From contig JBEDUK010000068.1 in the NCBI GenBank assembly GCA_040414485.1, forward strand, positions 10,271 to 74,270: a DNA stretch of 64,000 nucleotides, read 5' to 3'. Source of the DNA: JBEDUK01 sp040414485 (GTDB taxonomy: Bacteria; Actinomycetota; UBA4738). Shown here one piece after another: positions 51,410-59,745 of this stretch (positions are counted from its first letter, which is position 1; each line of letters begins with the position of its first letter). The translations under genes and the position numbers were made by a program. Below the pieces are notes generated by a model. The model was not told where the DNA came from. It ran no database searches and saw nothing but the letters and a program-made list of their open reading frames with translations.

Positions 51410-52609
51410 ATGGACTTCCAGCTCACCGAGGATCAGGAGCAGGTTCGAAAGTGGGCGCACGGGTTCGCGGAGGACGCGATCCGACCCGTCGCCCCCCTGT
51501 ACGACGAGAACGAGGACTTTCCCTGGCCCGTGCTCAAGCAGGCCGCCGAGATCGGGCTCTACGGCACCGAGTTCTACGTCGACACCGTTGCGCAGGACGC
51601 GTCGGGCCTGGTGCTCCCGATCGTCGCCGAGGAGCTGGCGTGGGGTTGCGCCGGGATCGGGCTCGGGATCTTCGGCTCCGGCCTTCCCCTGTCGGCGCTC
51701 GCGTACAACGGCACACCGGACCAACTGGCGGACTGGGCGCCGAGGCTGTTCGGAACGAAGGACGACCCGCGCGTCGCGGCGCTGTGTGTGACCGAATCGA
51801 ACGCCGGGTCCGACGTGAGCGCGTTGCGCACCACCGCCCGTCGCGACGGCGACGAGTGGGTGCTGAACGGCACGAAGGTGTTCATCACCAACGGAGGGAT
51901 CGCCGACGTGCACGTGGTGGTCGCCACCGTCGACCCGACGCTCGGGCACCGCGGCCAGGCCGCGTTCATCGTGGGCCCCGGCACGCCCGGCCTCAGCCAG
52001 GGCAAGAAGGAGCGAAAGCTCGGCATCCGCGCGTCGCACACCGCGGAGGTGGTTCTGCAGGACTGCAGGATCCCGCTCGGCAATGTGATCGGGGGCGTCG
52101 ACCGCCTCGAGGCGAAGCTCCAGCGCGCTCGCGAGCAGAGCGGTTCGAAGGCGTCGGCGGCGCTGAAGACGTTCGAGATGACCCGCCCGACCGTCGCCGC
52201 GCAGGCCATCGGCATCGCCCGCGCGGCATTCGAGTTCGCGCGCGACTACGCGAAGGAGCGCGAGCAGTTCGGCCGGCCGATCATCGACAACCAGGGCGTG
52301 GCGTTCAAGCTGGCCGACATGGCGACGGAGATCGACGCGTCACGGCTGCTCGCCTGGCGCGCCGCCTGGATGGGCCGCAACGGCGGGCAGTTCGACCACG
52401 CCGAGGGTTCGATGTCGAAGCTGAAGGGCAGCGAGACGGCCGTCTGGGTGACCGAGCAGGCCGTGCAGATCCTCGGCGGGTACGGCTACATCAAGGACTT
52501 CCCGGTGGAGAAGTGGTACCGGGACGCGAAGATCTACACGATCTTCGAGGGGACCTCCGAGGTCCAACGCATCGTGATCAGCCGGGCGCTGGCCCGCGCC
52601 GCCCGCTGA
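51410..52609 (+). CDS. Acyl-CoA dehydrogenase
   Basis: 399 residues, FAD enzyme oxidising an acyl-CoA to its 2-enoyl-CoA. Family blocks: CVTESNAGSDVSALRTTA, WVLNGTKVFITNGGIADVHVVVA, YAKEREQFGRPIIDNQGVAFKLADM and, near the end, QILGGYGYIKDFPVEKWYRDAKIYTIFEGTSEVQR, named here by QILGGYGY and IFEGTSE with the catalytic Glu. Chain length specificity is not evident. AGGAG lies 8 nt before the ATG. It is controlled, probably, by the divergent TetR. Confidence 0.94.
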   Translation: MDFQLTEDQEQVRKWAHGFAEDAIRPVAPLYDENEDFPWPVLKQAAEIGLYGTEFYVDTVAQDASGLVLPIVAEELAWGCAGIGLGIFGSGLPLSALAYNGTPDQLADWAPRLFGTKDDPRVAALCVTESNAGSDVSALRTTARRDGDEWVLNGTKVFITNGGIADVHVVVATVDPTLGHRGQAAFIVGPGTPGLSQGKKERKLGIRASHTAEVVLQDCRIPLGNVIGGVDRLEAKLQRAREQSGSKASAALKTFEMTRPTVAAQAIGIARAAFEFARDYAKEREQFGRPIIDNQGVAFKLADMATEIDASRLLAWRAAWMGRNGGQFDHAEGSMSKLKGSETAVWVTEQAVQILGGYGYIKDFPVEKWYRDAKIYTIFEGTSEVQRIVISRALARAAR

Positions 52610-52620
52610 CCGGCCGACGG

Positions 52621-52660
52621 CTGAGCGGCTGAGCGGCTGAGCGGCTGAGCGGCTGAGCGG
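52621..52660 (+). repeat. Five tandem copies of CTGAGCGG
   Basis: An exact 8-bp unit repeated five times, 12 nt after the acyl-CoA dehydrogenase stop, followed by a sixth degenerate copy CTCACGGC. Slippage-prone minisatellite-like sequence in an intergenic position. Confidence 0.9.
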
Positions 52661-52709
52661 CTCACGGCACTGCGGGCGGAAGACATTCCTTCCGCTCGAC
52701 ACCCGCGTA

Positions 52710-52715
52710 TAGGGT
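52710..52715 (+). promoter_or_regulatory. -10 hexamer TAGGGT, 9 nt before the start at 52725
   Basis: TANNNT hexamer; predicts leaderless translation of the hydrolase. Confidence 0.5.
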
Positions 52716-52724
52716 GGCTGGACG

Positions 52725-53597
52725 ATGCGGATGACCGCTCCGGACGGCCGGACCATCGGGTACGAGCTCTTCGGCCCCGAGGACGGCGACCCGGTCGTCT
52801 CCATCCACGGCACGCCCGGCTCGCGCGTTGGCGCCTTTCCGATCGGTGATCCGTACACGGACGCCCGGGTGAGGGTGCTGAAGTTCGACCGTCCGGGCTA
52901 CGGGTTGTCCACCAGGTTGCCGGGAAGGCAGGTGGCGGATGCCGCCGCGGACGTCGCGGCGGTGACCGACCACCTGGGTTGGGACGGATTCGCGGTCACC
53001 GGGGGGTCGGGCGGTGGTCCGCACGCCCTGGCCTGCGGCGCACTGCTGCCCGAACGTGTGACCCGGGTCCTGGTCGAAGCATCCGCCGCTCCACGGGATG
53101 CCGAGGGGCTCGACTGGTATGCGGGCATGACGGGCGGCAACGTCGAGGAGTTCCGTGCCGCCGAGCGTGACGAGGACGCGATCCGGGCGGTGGTGGAACC
53201 GGAAGCGACGGGCCTGCTCGAGAGGCTCGACGGGGATCCGGCCGACCTGCTGGGCGAGAGCTACGAGCTGGCCGAGGCCGATGTGGCGGCCATGTCGAAC
53301 GAGGCGGTCAACCGCACCCTGCGCGAGATGCTCCGGGAGGCCCTTCGGCAGGGCGTCGACGGCTGGGTCGACGACGACCTGGCCTTCGTGAAGTCATGGG
53401 GGTTCGATCCACGGACGATCTCCGTGCCGGTGGCGGTGCGGTATGCGCCCGCAGACACCCTCGTGCCGGCGGCCCATGGCCGGTGGCTCGCCGCGAACAT
53501 CCCCGGTGCGACGGAGGAGGTCGATCCGGGAGGCCACCTGGGCTCCATCGACCCCGACCAGGTCGCCGATCAGTACCGGTGGTTGGCCGGCCGCTGA
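52725..53597 (+). CDS. Alpha/beta hydrolase
   Basis: 290 residues. VVSIHGTPGSRVGAFP provides the HG oxyanion loop (HGTPGSR type), FAVTGGSGGGPHALACG the nucleophile Ser, VRYAPADTLVPAAHG the acidic region and DPGGHLGSID the catalytic His. This is the class of small bacterial hydrolases with the HGTPGS motif. The substrate is unknown. Convergent with the GNAT gene. Confidence 0.88.
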   Translation: MRMTAPDGRTIGYELFGPEDGDPVVSIHGTPGSRVGAFPIGDPYTDARVRVLKFDRPGYGLSTRLPGRQVADAAADVAAVTDHLGWDGFAVTGGSGGGPHALACGALLPERVTRVLVEASAAPRDAEGLDWYAGMTGGNVEEFRAAERDEDAIRAVVEPEATGLLERLDGDPADLLGESYELAEADVAAMSNEAVNRTLREMLREALRQGVDGWVDDDLAFVKSWGFDPRTISVPVAVRYAPADTLVPAAHGRWLAANIPGATEEVDPGGHLGSIDPDQVADQYRWLAGR

Positions 53598-53632
53598 CGC
53601 GGCCGGTGACGGTCACGACGGTCGGTACGCCG

Positions 53633-54439
53633 TCACAGATACCCCTCCGTGCCGAGCGGCTCGATCGGGCGCGTGTAGCCGTTCGCCCTCGCGATGACCT
53701 GGAACCCGAGCTTTTCGTAGAGCCGTTGGGCCCGCCCGCCCGCTTCTGCCAGCAGGAACGTCGCGCGGTCGCGGGCCTTGACGCTTGCGGACACCGCGGC
53801 CGAGACGGTGGCGCTCGCAACGCCGCGCCGGCGGAACTCCCTGCGCGTGACGACGCTGTCGATGTAGCCCGCCGCCTCCATTGACAGCAGGCTGCAGAAG
53901 CCGGCGAGCTCCCCGTCGATGTAGCCGGCGAAGATCCGCATGCCGGCCCGGCGGAAGACCCGCCGGTCCCGGTCGAGCAACTGGTCCAGCACGGGTTGGG
54001 ACATGGAGACGCCGAATTCGAGCCTGCTGTCGATCCACGACCGCCAGAAGGCCTCGTCCGGATGGGTCACCTCCCGGACGAGCGCCGCCGACGGACGCGG
54101 TTCGAGGGGGATGTCGGCGTCGAACGCCATGACCACATCTGGACGAGATCGTCCACAGACGGCCTGCGCCTCGCGCGCGGCCGGGACGCGGTCGGACAGG
54201 CACATGAACTCGATGTGTTCGAAGGCGATCCCGTCGCGTTCGAGCATCGGCACGAGCGCTCGCCGGATCTCATCGAACGTGAGGTCCGGGGCCGCCTCCA
54301 GCACCTGCGCCTTGTTCGCGTCGTAGACGTCCGGATAGCGGCGGTCGGTCACGACGAGGCCCCAAGGGGTGCGAACGACGCGCCTGGCCAGCGACTCGTA
54401 CGCGTAGAAGAACGAACGGATCGGCTCGGGGAGCGGCAC
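53633..54439 (-). CDS. GNAT-family N-acetyltransferase
   Basis: 268 residues. The C-terminal third is a GNAT domain: YIDSVVTRREFRRRGVASATVSAAV with the acetyl-CoA pyrophosphate-binding R-R-x-G-V-A loop, then AEAGGRAQRLYEKLGFQ. The N-terminal part is longer than in minimal GNATs and has an additional conserved-looking segment (FFYAYESLARRVVRTPWGLVVTD). GTG 54439 with TACGCT 7 nt upstream; the upstream frame is Arg-rich and rejected. Divergent from the permease gene. Confidence 0.87.
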   Translation of the reverse strand: MPLPEPIRSFFYAYESLARRVVRTPWGLVVTDRRYPDVYDANKAQVLEAAPDLTFDEIRRALVPMLERDGIAFEHIEFMCLSDRVPAAREAQAVCGRSRPDVVMAFDADIPLEPRPSAALVREVTHPDEAFWRSWIDSRLEFGVSMSQPVLDQLLDRDRRVFRRAGMRIFAGYIDGELAGFCSLLSMEAAGYIDSVVTRREFRRRGVASATVSAAVSASVKARDRATFLLAEAGGRAQRLYEKLGFQVIARANGYTRPIEPLGTEGYL

Positions 54440-54446
54440 GGCCGCC

Positions 54447-54452
54447 AGCGTA
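54447..54452 (-). promoter_or_regulatory. -10 hexamer TACGCT, 7 nt before the GNAT gene
   Basis: Part of a perfect 9-bp inverted repeat (CCAGCGTAC at 54445 / GTACGCTGG at 54492) shared with the divergent permease promoter. Confidence 0.5.
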
Positions 54453-54492
54453 CCGGCCGCCCGGCCCGGCGGTGGGCCGGAGCGTCGGACTG

Positions 54493-54498
54493 TACGCT
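54493..54498 (+). promoter_or_regulatory. -10 hexamer TACGCT, 9 nt before the permease gene
   Basis: Mirror image of the hexamer at 54447, so the two promoters are symmetric. Confidence 0.5.
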
Positions 54499-54507
54499 GG
54501 CGCGACG

Positions 54508-55758
54508 ATGGCCGACGCCGACGCGACCTCGAACGGCGGTGCCCGCGGTTCGCGCGGCAGCGGTGGCGCATCGCCCGGCGAGTCCGAGGGCGAGCTCGTC
54601 GAAGGGATGGGCTCGATCCGAAGCCAACTGGAGACGCTCATGCCCCCGGGCGGCCGCGGGCGTCGCGTCATCGGATGGGGCGTGGTGGCCTGGAGCGCCA
54701 TCGGGCTGGCCATCCTGGTATGGGCGGGCTGGCGCGTGCTCGGCCGCTTCGCCGGCATCATCCCGTACCTGGTCATGGCGTGGCTGGTCGTGTTCCTGCT
54801 CGGCCCGCTTGCGACCCGCTTGGCCGCGCACCGTGTCCCGTACCGGCTGGCGGCGACGCTCGTGTTCGTGGTCTCCGTCGCCGTCGGCGCGGTCGTCCTC
54901 GCGCTGGTGATCCCGGCGCTCGTGCATCAGACCGCCGATCTGGTGAAGAACTCGGAGAGCCTGGTGTCGAAGGGCGGTGCGACCCTCTTCGACCGCTTCT
55001 CCCATTCGTCCAGCCCGCTCCTGCGCAGGGCGGGCGACACGATCACGAGATGGGTGCAGTCGCATGCCGGGAACGTTCAGGGATTCCTTCGGACCATCAC
55101 CGGAGCAGGCCTCCGGCTGGCGCACTTCAGCCTGGTGTTGCTGCTCGGCGGCTTCCTCGGCTACCTGCTGCTGCTGTCGCTGCCGCAGCGCCGGTCGCTG
55201 GCGGGGACGTTGCCCGCGTCGTTCCGTGAGCGGTTCGACGCCCCGCTCGCAGAGGTCCGCCGGATCGTCGGCGGCTACCTGCGTGCCCGGCTGATCGTCT
55301 CGTCCGTGGTGGGCGTCCTGGCCACGTTCGGCCTGTGGCTGATCCACATGCCGTTCTGGCTCCCCCTGGGGATCTTCGTCGGGATCGCCAATCTGGTTCC
55401 GATGCTGGGCGCATGGATCGGCGGGATCCCCGTGGCAATCGTGGCGCTGCTCACCAAGCCGCCGTCGTACCTGATCCTGGTGCTGATCGTCATCGTCATC
55501 TCGCACATGGTCGACGGGTACATCCTGTCGCCGATCGTGCTGAAGGAGACGACGAAGCTCCACCCGATCGTGGTCCTGCTGGCCGTCCTGCTCGGGGCCG
55601 ATCTGGCAGGGTTCTGGGGCATCATCGCGGCGATCCCGGTGGCAGGCGTGATCCAGTTCGGCCTGAGGGAATGGGTGCTGCCGCGCTGGCGAGCGGGCGA
55701 CGCCGAAGGGAGCGGGGCGTCGCCGCTCGAGTCGGGCCCGGCGCCGCTTCCGGTCTGA
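54508..55758 (+). CDS. AI-2E transporter-family (UPF0118/YdiK) permease
   Basis: 416 residues with about seven or eight membrane spans. VIGWGVVAWSAIGLAILVWAG, IIPYLVMAWLVVFLLGPLA and LIVSSVVGVLATFGLWLIHMPFWLPLGIFVGIANLVPMLGAWIG (named by its ends) follow the family pattern, including the NLVP-type motif and the late LKETTKLHPIVVLLAVLLGADLAGFWGIIAAIPVAG block. Family members are proposed exporters of small molecules, cations or AI-2; the substrate here is not known. ATG 54508, supported by TACGCT and by the start of the Gly/Ala-rich N-terminus. Confidence 0.9.
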   Translation: MADADATSNGGARGSRGSGGASPGESEGELVEGMGSIRSQLETLMPPGGRGRRVIGWGVVAWSAIGLAILVWAGWRVLGRFAGIIPYLVMAWLVVFLLGPLATRLAAHRVPYRLAATLVFVVSVAVGAVVLALVIPALVHQTADLVKNSESLVSKGGATLFDRFSHSSSPLLRRAGDTITRWVQSHAGNVQGFLRTITGAGLRLAHFSLVLLLGGFLGYLLLLSLPQRRSLAGTLPASFRERFDAPLAEVRRIVGGYLRARLIVSSVVGVLATFGLWLIHMPFWLPLGIFVGIANLVPMLGAWIGGIPVAIVALLTKPPSYLILVLIVIVISHMVDGYILSPIVLKETTKLHPIVVLLAVLLGADLAGFWGIIAAIPVAGVIQFGLREWVLPRWRAGDAEGSGASPLESGPAPLPV

Positions 55759-55767
55759 CCCCCTTCC

Positions 55768-56103
55768 ATGTGCCGCGCGCTGAAGGTGCTCTGTGCCGCC
55801 CCGGACGGGGACCGGCTGCTCGAGCTCAAGCGCGCGGCTGCGTCGGTCCACTGGGAACTGGTTCGCGGCGCGCTCGACCTGGACGAATTGGTCAGGCAGG
55901 TTGACCAATTGCGGCCCGACGTCGTCGTAATCGACGCGGGGATCGGGACCGACGCCGCGCTGCGGGTCAGGGAACGGATGCCGAACGCGCGGATCGTCTC
56001 CGTGGGCGGCGCGCTGGACGGCCAGACCACGGCCGCGGAGCTCGGGACCCTGAAGGAGGCCATCCTCCGCCTGCCCCCGCCCGCCGGGCCGGTTCGATCC
56101 TGA
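55768..56103 (+). CDS. Small receiver-like protein, function unknown
   Basis: 111 residues. LKVLCAAPDGDRLLELKRAA, LDLDELVRQVDQLRPDVVVIDAGIGTDAALRVRERMP and ARIVSVGGALDG have the beta-alpha pattern of a response-regulator receiver, with an Asp in VVVIDAG where the phosphoacceptor would lie, but lacking the usual DD pair and lysine. It is 9 nt after the permease gene and may be co-transcribed. It may be a pseudo-receiver. Confidence 0.6.
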   Translation: MCRALKVLCAAPDGDRLLELKRAAASVHWELVRGALDLDELVRQVDQLRPDVVVIDAGIGTDAALRVRERMPNARIVSVGGALDGQTTAAELGTLKEAILRLPPPAGPVRS

Positions 56104-56205
56104 CCGCGCGCGCCGCCCGAGGAACGCGAGGTGTTTCGATCCCGTGACGCCATCGTGTCGGCCCCGTTTGAGACCCGGGTTCGGCGGGTCACCGGCTCGG
56201 GGGCA

Positions 56206-56211
56206 TACGAT
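56206..56211 (+). promoter_or_regulatory. -10 hexamer TACGAT, 12 nt before ispH
   Basis: TANNNT hexamer placed so that the mRNA leader would be only a few bases long. Confidence 0.4.
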
Positions 56212-56223
56212 CCGGCCGCTACC

Positions 56224-57183
56224 ATGAAGCGCGTGTCCACCCGGATCCTTCTGGCGAGGCCCCGCGGTTACTGCGCGGGCGTCGAACGCGCCATCGACAC
56301 CGTCCAGCTGGCGCTCGAACGCCACGGCCCACCCGTCTACGTCCGCAAGCAGATCGTCCACAACATCCACGTGGTTCGCGACCTCGAGGTGAAGGGCGCC
56401 GTCTTCGTCGACGACGAACGGGAGATCCCCGAGGGCGCGGTCTGTGTGCTCTCCGCCCACGGCGTCGCGCCGGAGGTCTACGCGAACGCGCGGCGGCGGC
56501 AACTGAACGTGATCGACGCAACCTGCCCGCTGGTCACCAAGGTCCACCTCGAGGCGCGCCGCTTCGCCCGCGAGGGCAGGACCATCCTGCTGATCGGCCA
56601 TCAAGGGCACGAGGAGGTCGTCGGCACCACCGGCGAAGCACCCGGGCGGACGGTGCTGGTCGAATCGCCGGAAGCGGCGCGAACGGTCGGGTTGCCCGAG
56701 GAGCTGCTGAACGGAGCCTCAGGGGGCCTCGCGTACCTCACGCAGACAACCCTGTCGGTCGACGAGACGAACGAGATCATCGACGTCCTCCGCGAGCGCT
56801 TTCCGCACATCCAGGGCCCGCCGCGCGAGGACATCTGCTACGCGACGCAGAACCGGCAGGATGCCGTGAAGGACCTGGCTCGCGAATCCGACGTGATCCT
56901 CGTGATCGGTTCGAGCAACTCGTCGAACTCGAAGCGGCTGGTCGAGGTGTCGCGTTCGCTGGGCACGCCGGCCCACCTGATCGACGACGAGTCCGAGATC
57001 GATCCGGCCTGGATCGAAGGCGCGGCCACGGTCGGCGTCACGTCCGGGGCGAGCGCGCCGGAGTGGCTGGTCGAACGCGTGATCGGCCACCTCAAGGAGC
57101 TGGGCGCGGGCGACGAGGTGGACGAGCTCCACACGGTGGAGGAGTCCATGCGGTTCTCATTGCCCGCAGCGGTTCGTTCCTAA
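56224..57183 (+). CDS. ispH: 4-hydroxy-3-methylbut-2-enyl diphosphate reductase
   Basis: 319 residues. It makes isopentenyl and dimethylallyl diphosphate, the last step of the MEP isoprenoid pathway, with an iron-sulfur cluster. The three cluster cysteines are in PRGYCAGVERAID (Cys17), IDATCPLVTKVH and EDICYATQNRQDAV; the conserved histidines VHNIHVV and SAHGVAPE are present too. ATG 56224; an upstream frame of 31 codons is not conserved. Convergent with the PhoU-TrkA_C gene. Confidence 0.96.
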   Translation: MKRVSTRILLARPRGYCAGVERAIDTVQLALERHGPPVYVRKQIVHNIHVVRDLEVKGAVFVDDEREIPEGAVCVLSAHGVAPEVYANARRRQLNVIDATCPLVTKVHLEARRFAREGRTILLIGHQGHEEVVGTTGEAPGRTVLVESPEAARTVGLPEELLNGASGGLAYLTQTTLSVDETNEIIDVLRERFPHIQGPPREDICYATQNRQDAVKDLARESDVILVIGSSNSSNSKRLVEVSRSLGTPAHLIDDESEIDPAWIEGAATVGVTSGASAPEWLVERVIGHLKELGAGDEVDELHTVEESMRFSLPAAVRS

Positions 57184-57237
57184 GAGATCGTCAGAGACCG
57201 TCGAGCGCCGGCGTGGCGGGCCGCGCCGCAGCCGTCG

Positions 57238-58446
57238 TCAGCCCCGGACGCCGGCCTCCAGCTCCGGGGCGCCGCACACCTGGTCCAGTTCGACGACGCC
57301 CTCCTCCGGACCGATGGCGATCAGCCGGTCGCCGGCCTCGAGCGTGAGGCCCGGACGGGGGCGGTAGATCCAGCGGCGGCCGCGCTGGACCGCGAGGACG
57401 AACATGCCCGTTTCGGTCTCCAGCCGGAGCTCCTTCAACGACCGGCCGTCGGCCGGCGAGCCCGCCTCCACGATGGTTTCGGAGGCGACCTCCTCGCTCT
57501 CCTCCAGCGCGAGCTGGATGACCGGGTGGAGCTCATCGCCGTTCTCGACCGGCCAGGTCATGTCCCTGGCCGCATCGAAGATCATCTCCCCCGCCGATGC
57601 CAGGCGAAGGAGGCCGCGCAGCTCGTCGGTGTTCCGCGCCTCCGGCGCGGCCTTCAGCACCCAGGACTCCATCTCGTCGTGCAACGCGTCGGATCTCGCT
57701 TCCAGCGAGCTGACCTCGGCCGCCAGGGCCGGTTCCTTCAGCAGCAGGCACGAATACGCGAGCCCCACCGCGACCTCGGCGGAGTTCTTCATCTCCACCA
57801 GGATGTCGACGGCGCGGTCCAGCTCGCTGAGCACCGGGCCCTCGTGCTCCGGCGGCTCCGGAAGCGACGGCGCGCCGGCCGCCTCGCGGATCAGCGCCAC
57901 CCCTTCCTCCGGGCCCTGGTACAGGAGGACGTCCCCGCCGGAGAGCACGCTGTCGGCGTCCGGGTCGTAGTCCCACGACTCGCCGCGGCGGATCGCGAGC
58001 AGCCACATCCCGGTCTCGCTCGGCAGTCGCAGTTCACGGAGCGACTGGCCCACGACCATCGCGCCGTCGCGGATGCGGACCCGCCCGACGATCTCGTCTG
58101 CGTGACGGAGGTCCGGCCGGAGCGCCGAAGGGATGCCGAGCCGCGCCTGCACCACGCGGGCGATATCGGAGGCCGCGTCGCCCATCTTCTCCATGGCCGC
58201 CGCGATGTGGAGCACCACTCCCATCTGTTCGGCATCCTCGGGCGAACGGGCGGCCAGCATGGCCACCTGCCGGAGGTTCCGCAGGTACCACGACAGTTCC
58301 CGTTGGAGGTTGTCGACCTCGTCGGCCAGGTCGTCGTCGTTGAAGAAGACGGCCGCGTAGGCCAGGTCCACCATGAGCTCGGAGACGTCCTTCGCTTCGG
58401 CCAGGAGGTCCTTGACGTTCCGAGGTTGATGATCGTCGTCAGACAT
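57238..58446 (-). CDS. Duplicated PhoU / TrkA-C (RCK_C) regulatory protein
   Basis: 402 residues in two similar halves. Each half has a PhoU-like helical bundle (for example LMVDLAYAAVFFNDDDLADEVDNLQREL and LVEMKNSAEVAVGLAYSCLLLKEPALAAEVSSLE, named by their starts) followed by a TrkA-C/RCK-C domain (GQSLRELRLPSETGMWLLAIRRG with GGDVLLYQGPEEGV, and GRSLKELRLETETGMFVLAVQRG with AGDRLIAIGPEEGV). It has no NAD-binding TrkA-N domain or membrane span. TrkA-C domains bind small ligands and gate ion transporters. It lies 66 nt after two SLC41/MgtE-like genes on the same strand and is likely their regulatory subunit. ATG 58446 or GTG 58461 could start it. Confidence 0.85.
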   Translation of the reverse strand: MSDDDHQPRNVKDLLAEAKDVSELMVDLAYAAVFFNDDDLADEVDNLQRELSWYLRNLRQVAMLAARSPEDAEQMGVVLHIAAAMEKMGDAASDIARVVQARLGIPSALRPDLRHADEIVGRVRIRDGAMVVGQSLRELRLPSETGMWLLAIRRGESWDYDPDADSVLSGGDVLLYQGPEEGVALIREAAGAPSLPEPPEHEGPVLSELDRAVDILVEMKNSAEVAVGLAYSCLLLKEPALAAEVSSLEARSDALHDEMESWVLKAAPEARNTDELRGLLRLASAGEMIFDAARDMTWPVENGDELHPVIQLALEESEEVASETIVEAGSPADGRSLKELRLETETGMFVLAVQRGRRWIYRPRPGLTLEAGDRLIAIGPEEGVVELDQVCGAPELEAGVRG

Positions 58447-58512
58447 GGATCGCTGCCGCACATATTGCCAGAACGTGGCGTACGGCGCCTCCGGACGCTC
58501 CGGCTGCCCGCG

Positions 58513-59745
58513 TCACGCGACCCCGAAGATCAGCAGCGTCACGACGATGCACAGCACGCCGAGAAGATCCATGGAACTGGTGATGACCGCGACCCCGTGG
58601 TTGTCCGGGTCCAGCCCGATGCGGAACGTCGCCACGGCCGTGTAGTAGGCCACGATGACCGCCAGGACCGTCGCCATGGCACCGGCCGCCAGGCTGATCC
58701 CGATCATCGTGAGCACGCCGGGACTCGCCAGCCCGAAGATGAACGAGGTGAACGACGCCAGCATGCCGACCACGATGAACGACCGGAACGCGAACAGGAA
58801 GATGACCGACGCGTCGAGCACGGCGGCCGGCTCGGGCTTGCCGCGCGCCGTGATCAGGCCCATGTGCAGCTTCGACGCCAGGCGCGCCGACAGGATCCCG
58901 CCGAGCGCGCCGGCGCTCTCCAGGAACGGCGGGACGAGCACCAGCAGCGCCGGATAGACCAGGAACCTGTCCAGTCGGGCTTCGATCAGCAGGCCGGCCA
59001 GGATGTCCACCGACCCCGCCAGCATCAGGATCGGCACGCTCTCGCGAACGACGCGTCGGGTGATCTGCAGGTCGGTGACGAGGCTCCTGATCCCCAGCAG
59101 GATCGCGCCGACGAGCGCGAGGATCGCGATCACGGCGGACAGCCGGGGCACCTCGACCAGGTAGCTCGCGAGGAACAGCGCCGGCGTGGTGACCATGTCT
59201 CCGGATCCGGTGATGAGGGGCGCCGCGACGCTGTCCAGGTCCCACCGCCGCCGGTATGCCATGCCCGAGAGGGCGACCGTGAACGCGCCGACCACCACGC
59301 TCGAGATCACCCCGCCGATCACGGAGATCGCGATGAAATCCGCCAGCGAGATGCTGGTCAGCCCGAACGCCACCGAGAGGGTCTTCGCCAGCACTCCCAG
59401 GAACAGTGAGATCACCAGCGTGAGAGCGCTGACCGCGAAGACGTTCTGGTACAGGACGCCGGTGCGCCTCCACGTCGGGACGTACACGCCCGCGTGGATG
59501 CTGGTCGCCAGGCGCGATCCGAGCGCTCCGAAGATGTTGCCCCGCATGCCGATCGCGGCGGGGATCATCACCAGCAGCCCCGGAAGGGCCTGCAGCCGGT
59601 GGGTGATCGCCCCGAGGGCGATCCCGGCCACGAGGCTCCCCAGGTCCGCGACGACCAGCGCCACGAACCCCTGACGGATCGTCCGGCGTTCGGCGCGCCA
59701 ATGCTCGAACATCCGGCGGACCCGCCGCCGCGCGTGCACCCTCAT
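58513..59745 (-). CDS. SLC41/MgtE-like divalent cation transporter, second copy
   Basis: 410 residues with about ten membrane spans, made of two repeated MgtE-type halves. The pore-type motif AAIGMRGNIFGALGSRLAT occurs in the first half and LDSVAAPLITGSGDMVTTPALF in its end; the second half has ESAGALGGILSARLASKLH and DPDNHGVAVITSSMDLLGVL. It lacks the N-terminal and CBS domains of bacterial MgtE and so resembles eukaryotic SLC41. Probable Mg2+ or related cation transport. The ATG overlaps the stop of the preceding paralogue (ATGA), so the two may assemble together. Confidence 0.87.
   Translation of the reverse strand: MRVHARRRVRRMFEHWRAERRTIRQGFVALVVADLGSLVAGIALGAITHRLQALPGLLVMIPAAIGMRGNIFGALGSRLATSIHAGVYVPTWRRTGVLYQNVFAVSALTLVISLFLGVLAKTLSVAFGLTSISLADFIAISVIGGVISSVVVGAFTVALSGMAYRRRWDLDSVAAPLITGSGDMVTTPALFLASYLVEVPRLSAVIAILALVGAILLGIRSLVTDLQITRRVVRESVPILMLAGSVDILAGLLIEARLDRFLVYPALLVLVPPFLESAGALGGILSARLASKLHMGLITARGKPEPAAVLDASVIFLFAFRSFIVVGMLASFTSFIFGLASPGVLTMIGISLAAGAMATVLAVIVAYYTAVATFRIGLDPDNHGVAVITSSMDLLGVLCIVVTLLIFGVA

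Noticed and set aside
52340..52858. Minus-strand frame with RSAAQPLSRSA repeats
   Set aside because: The repeats come from translating the CTGAGCGG array; the frame lies over the acyl-CoA dehydrogenase end.
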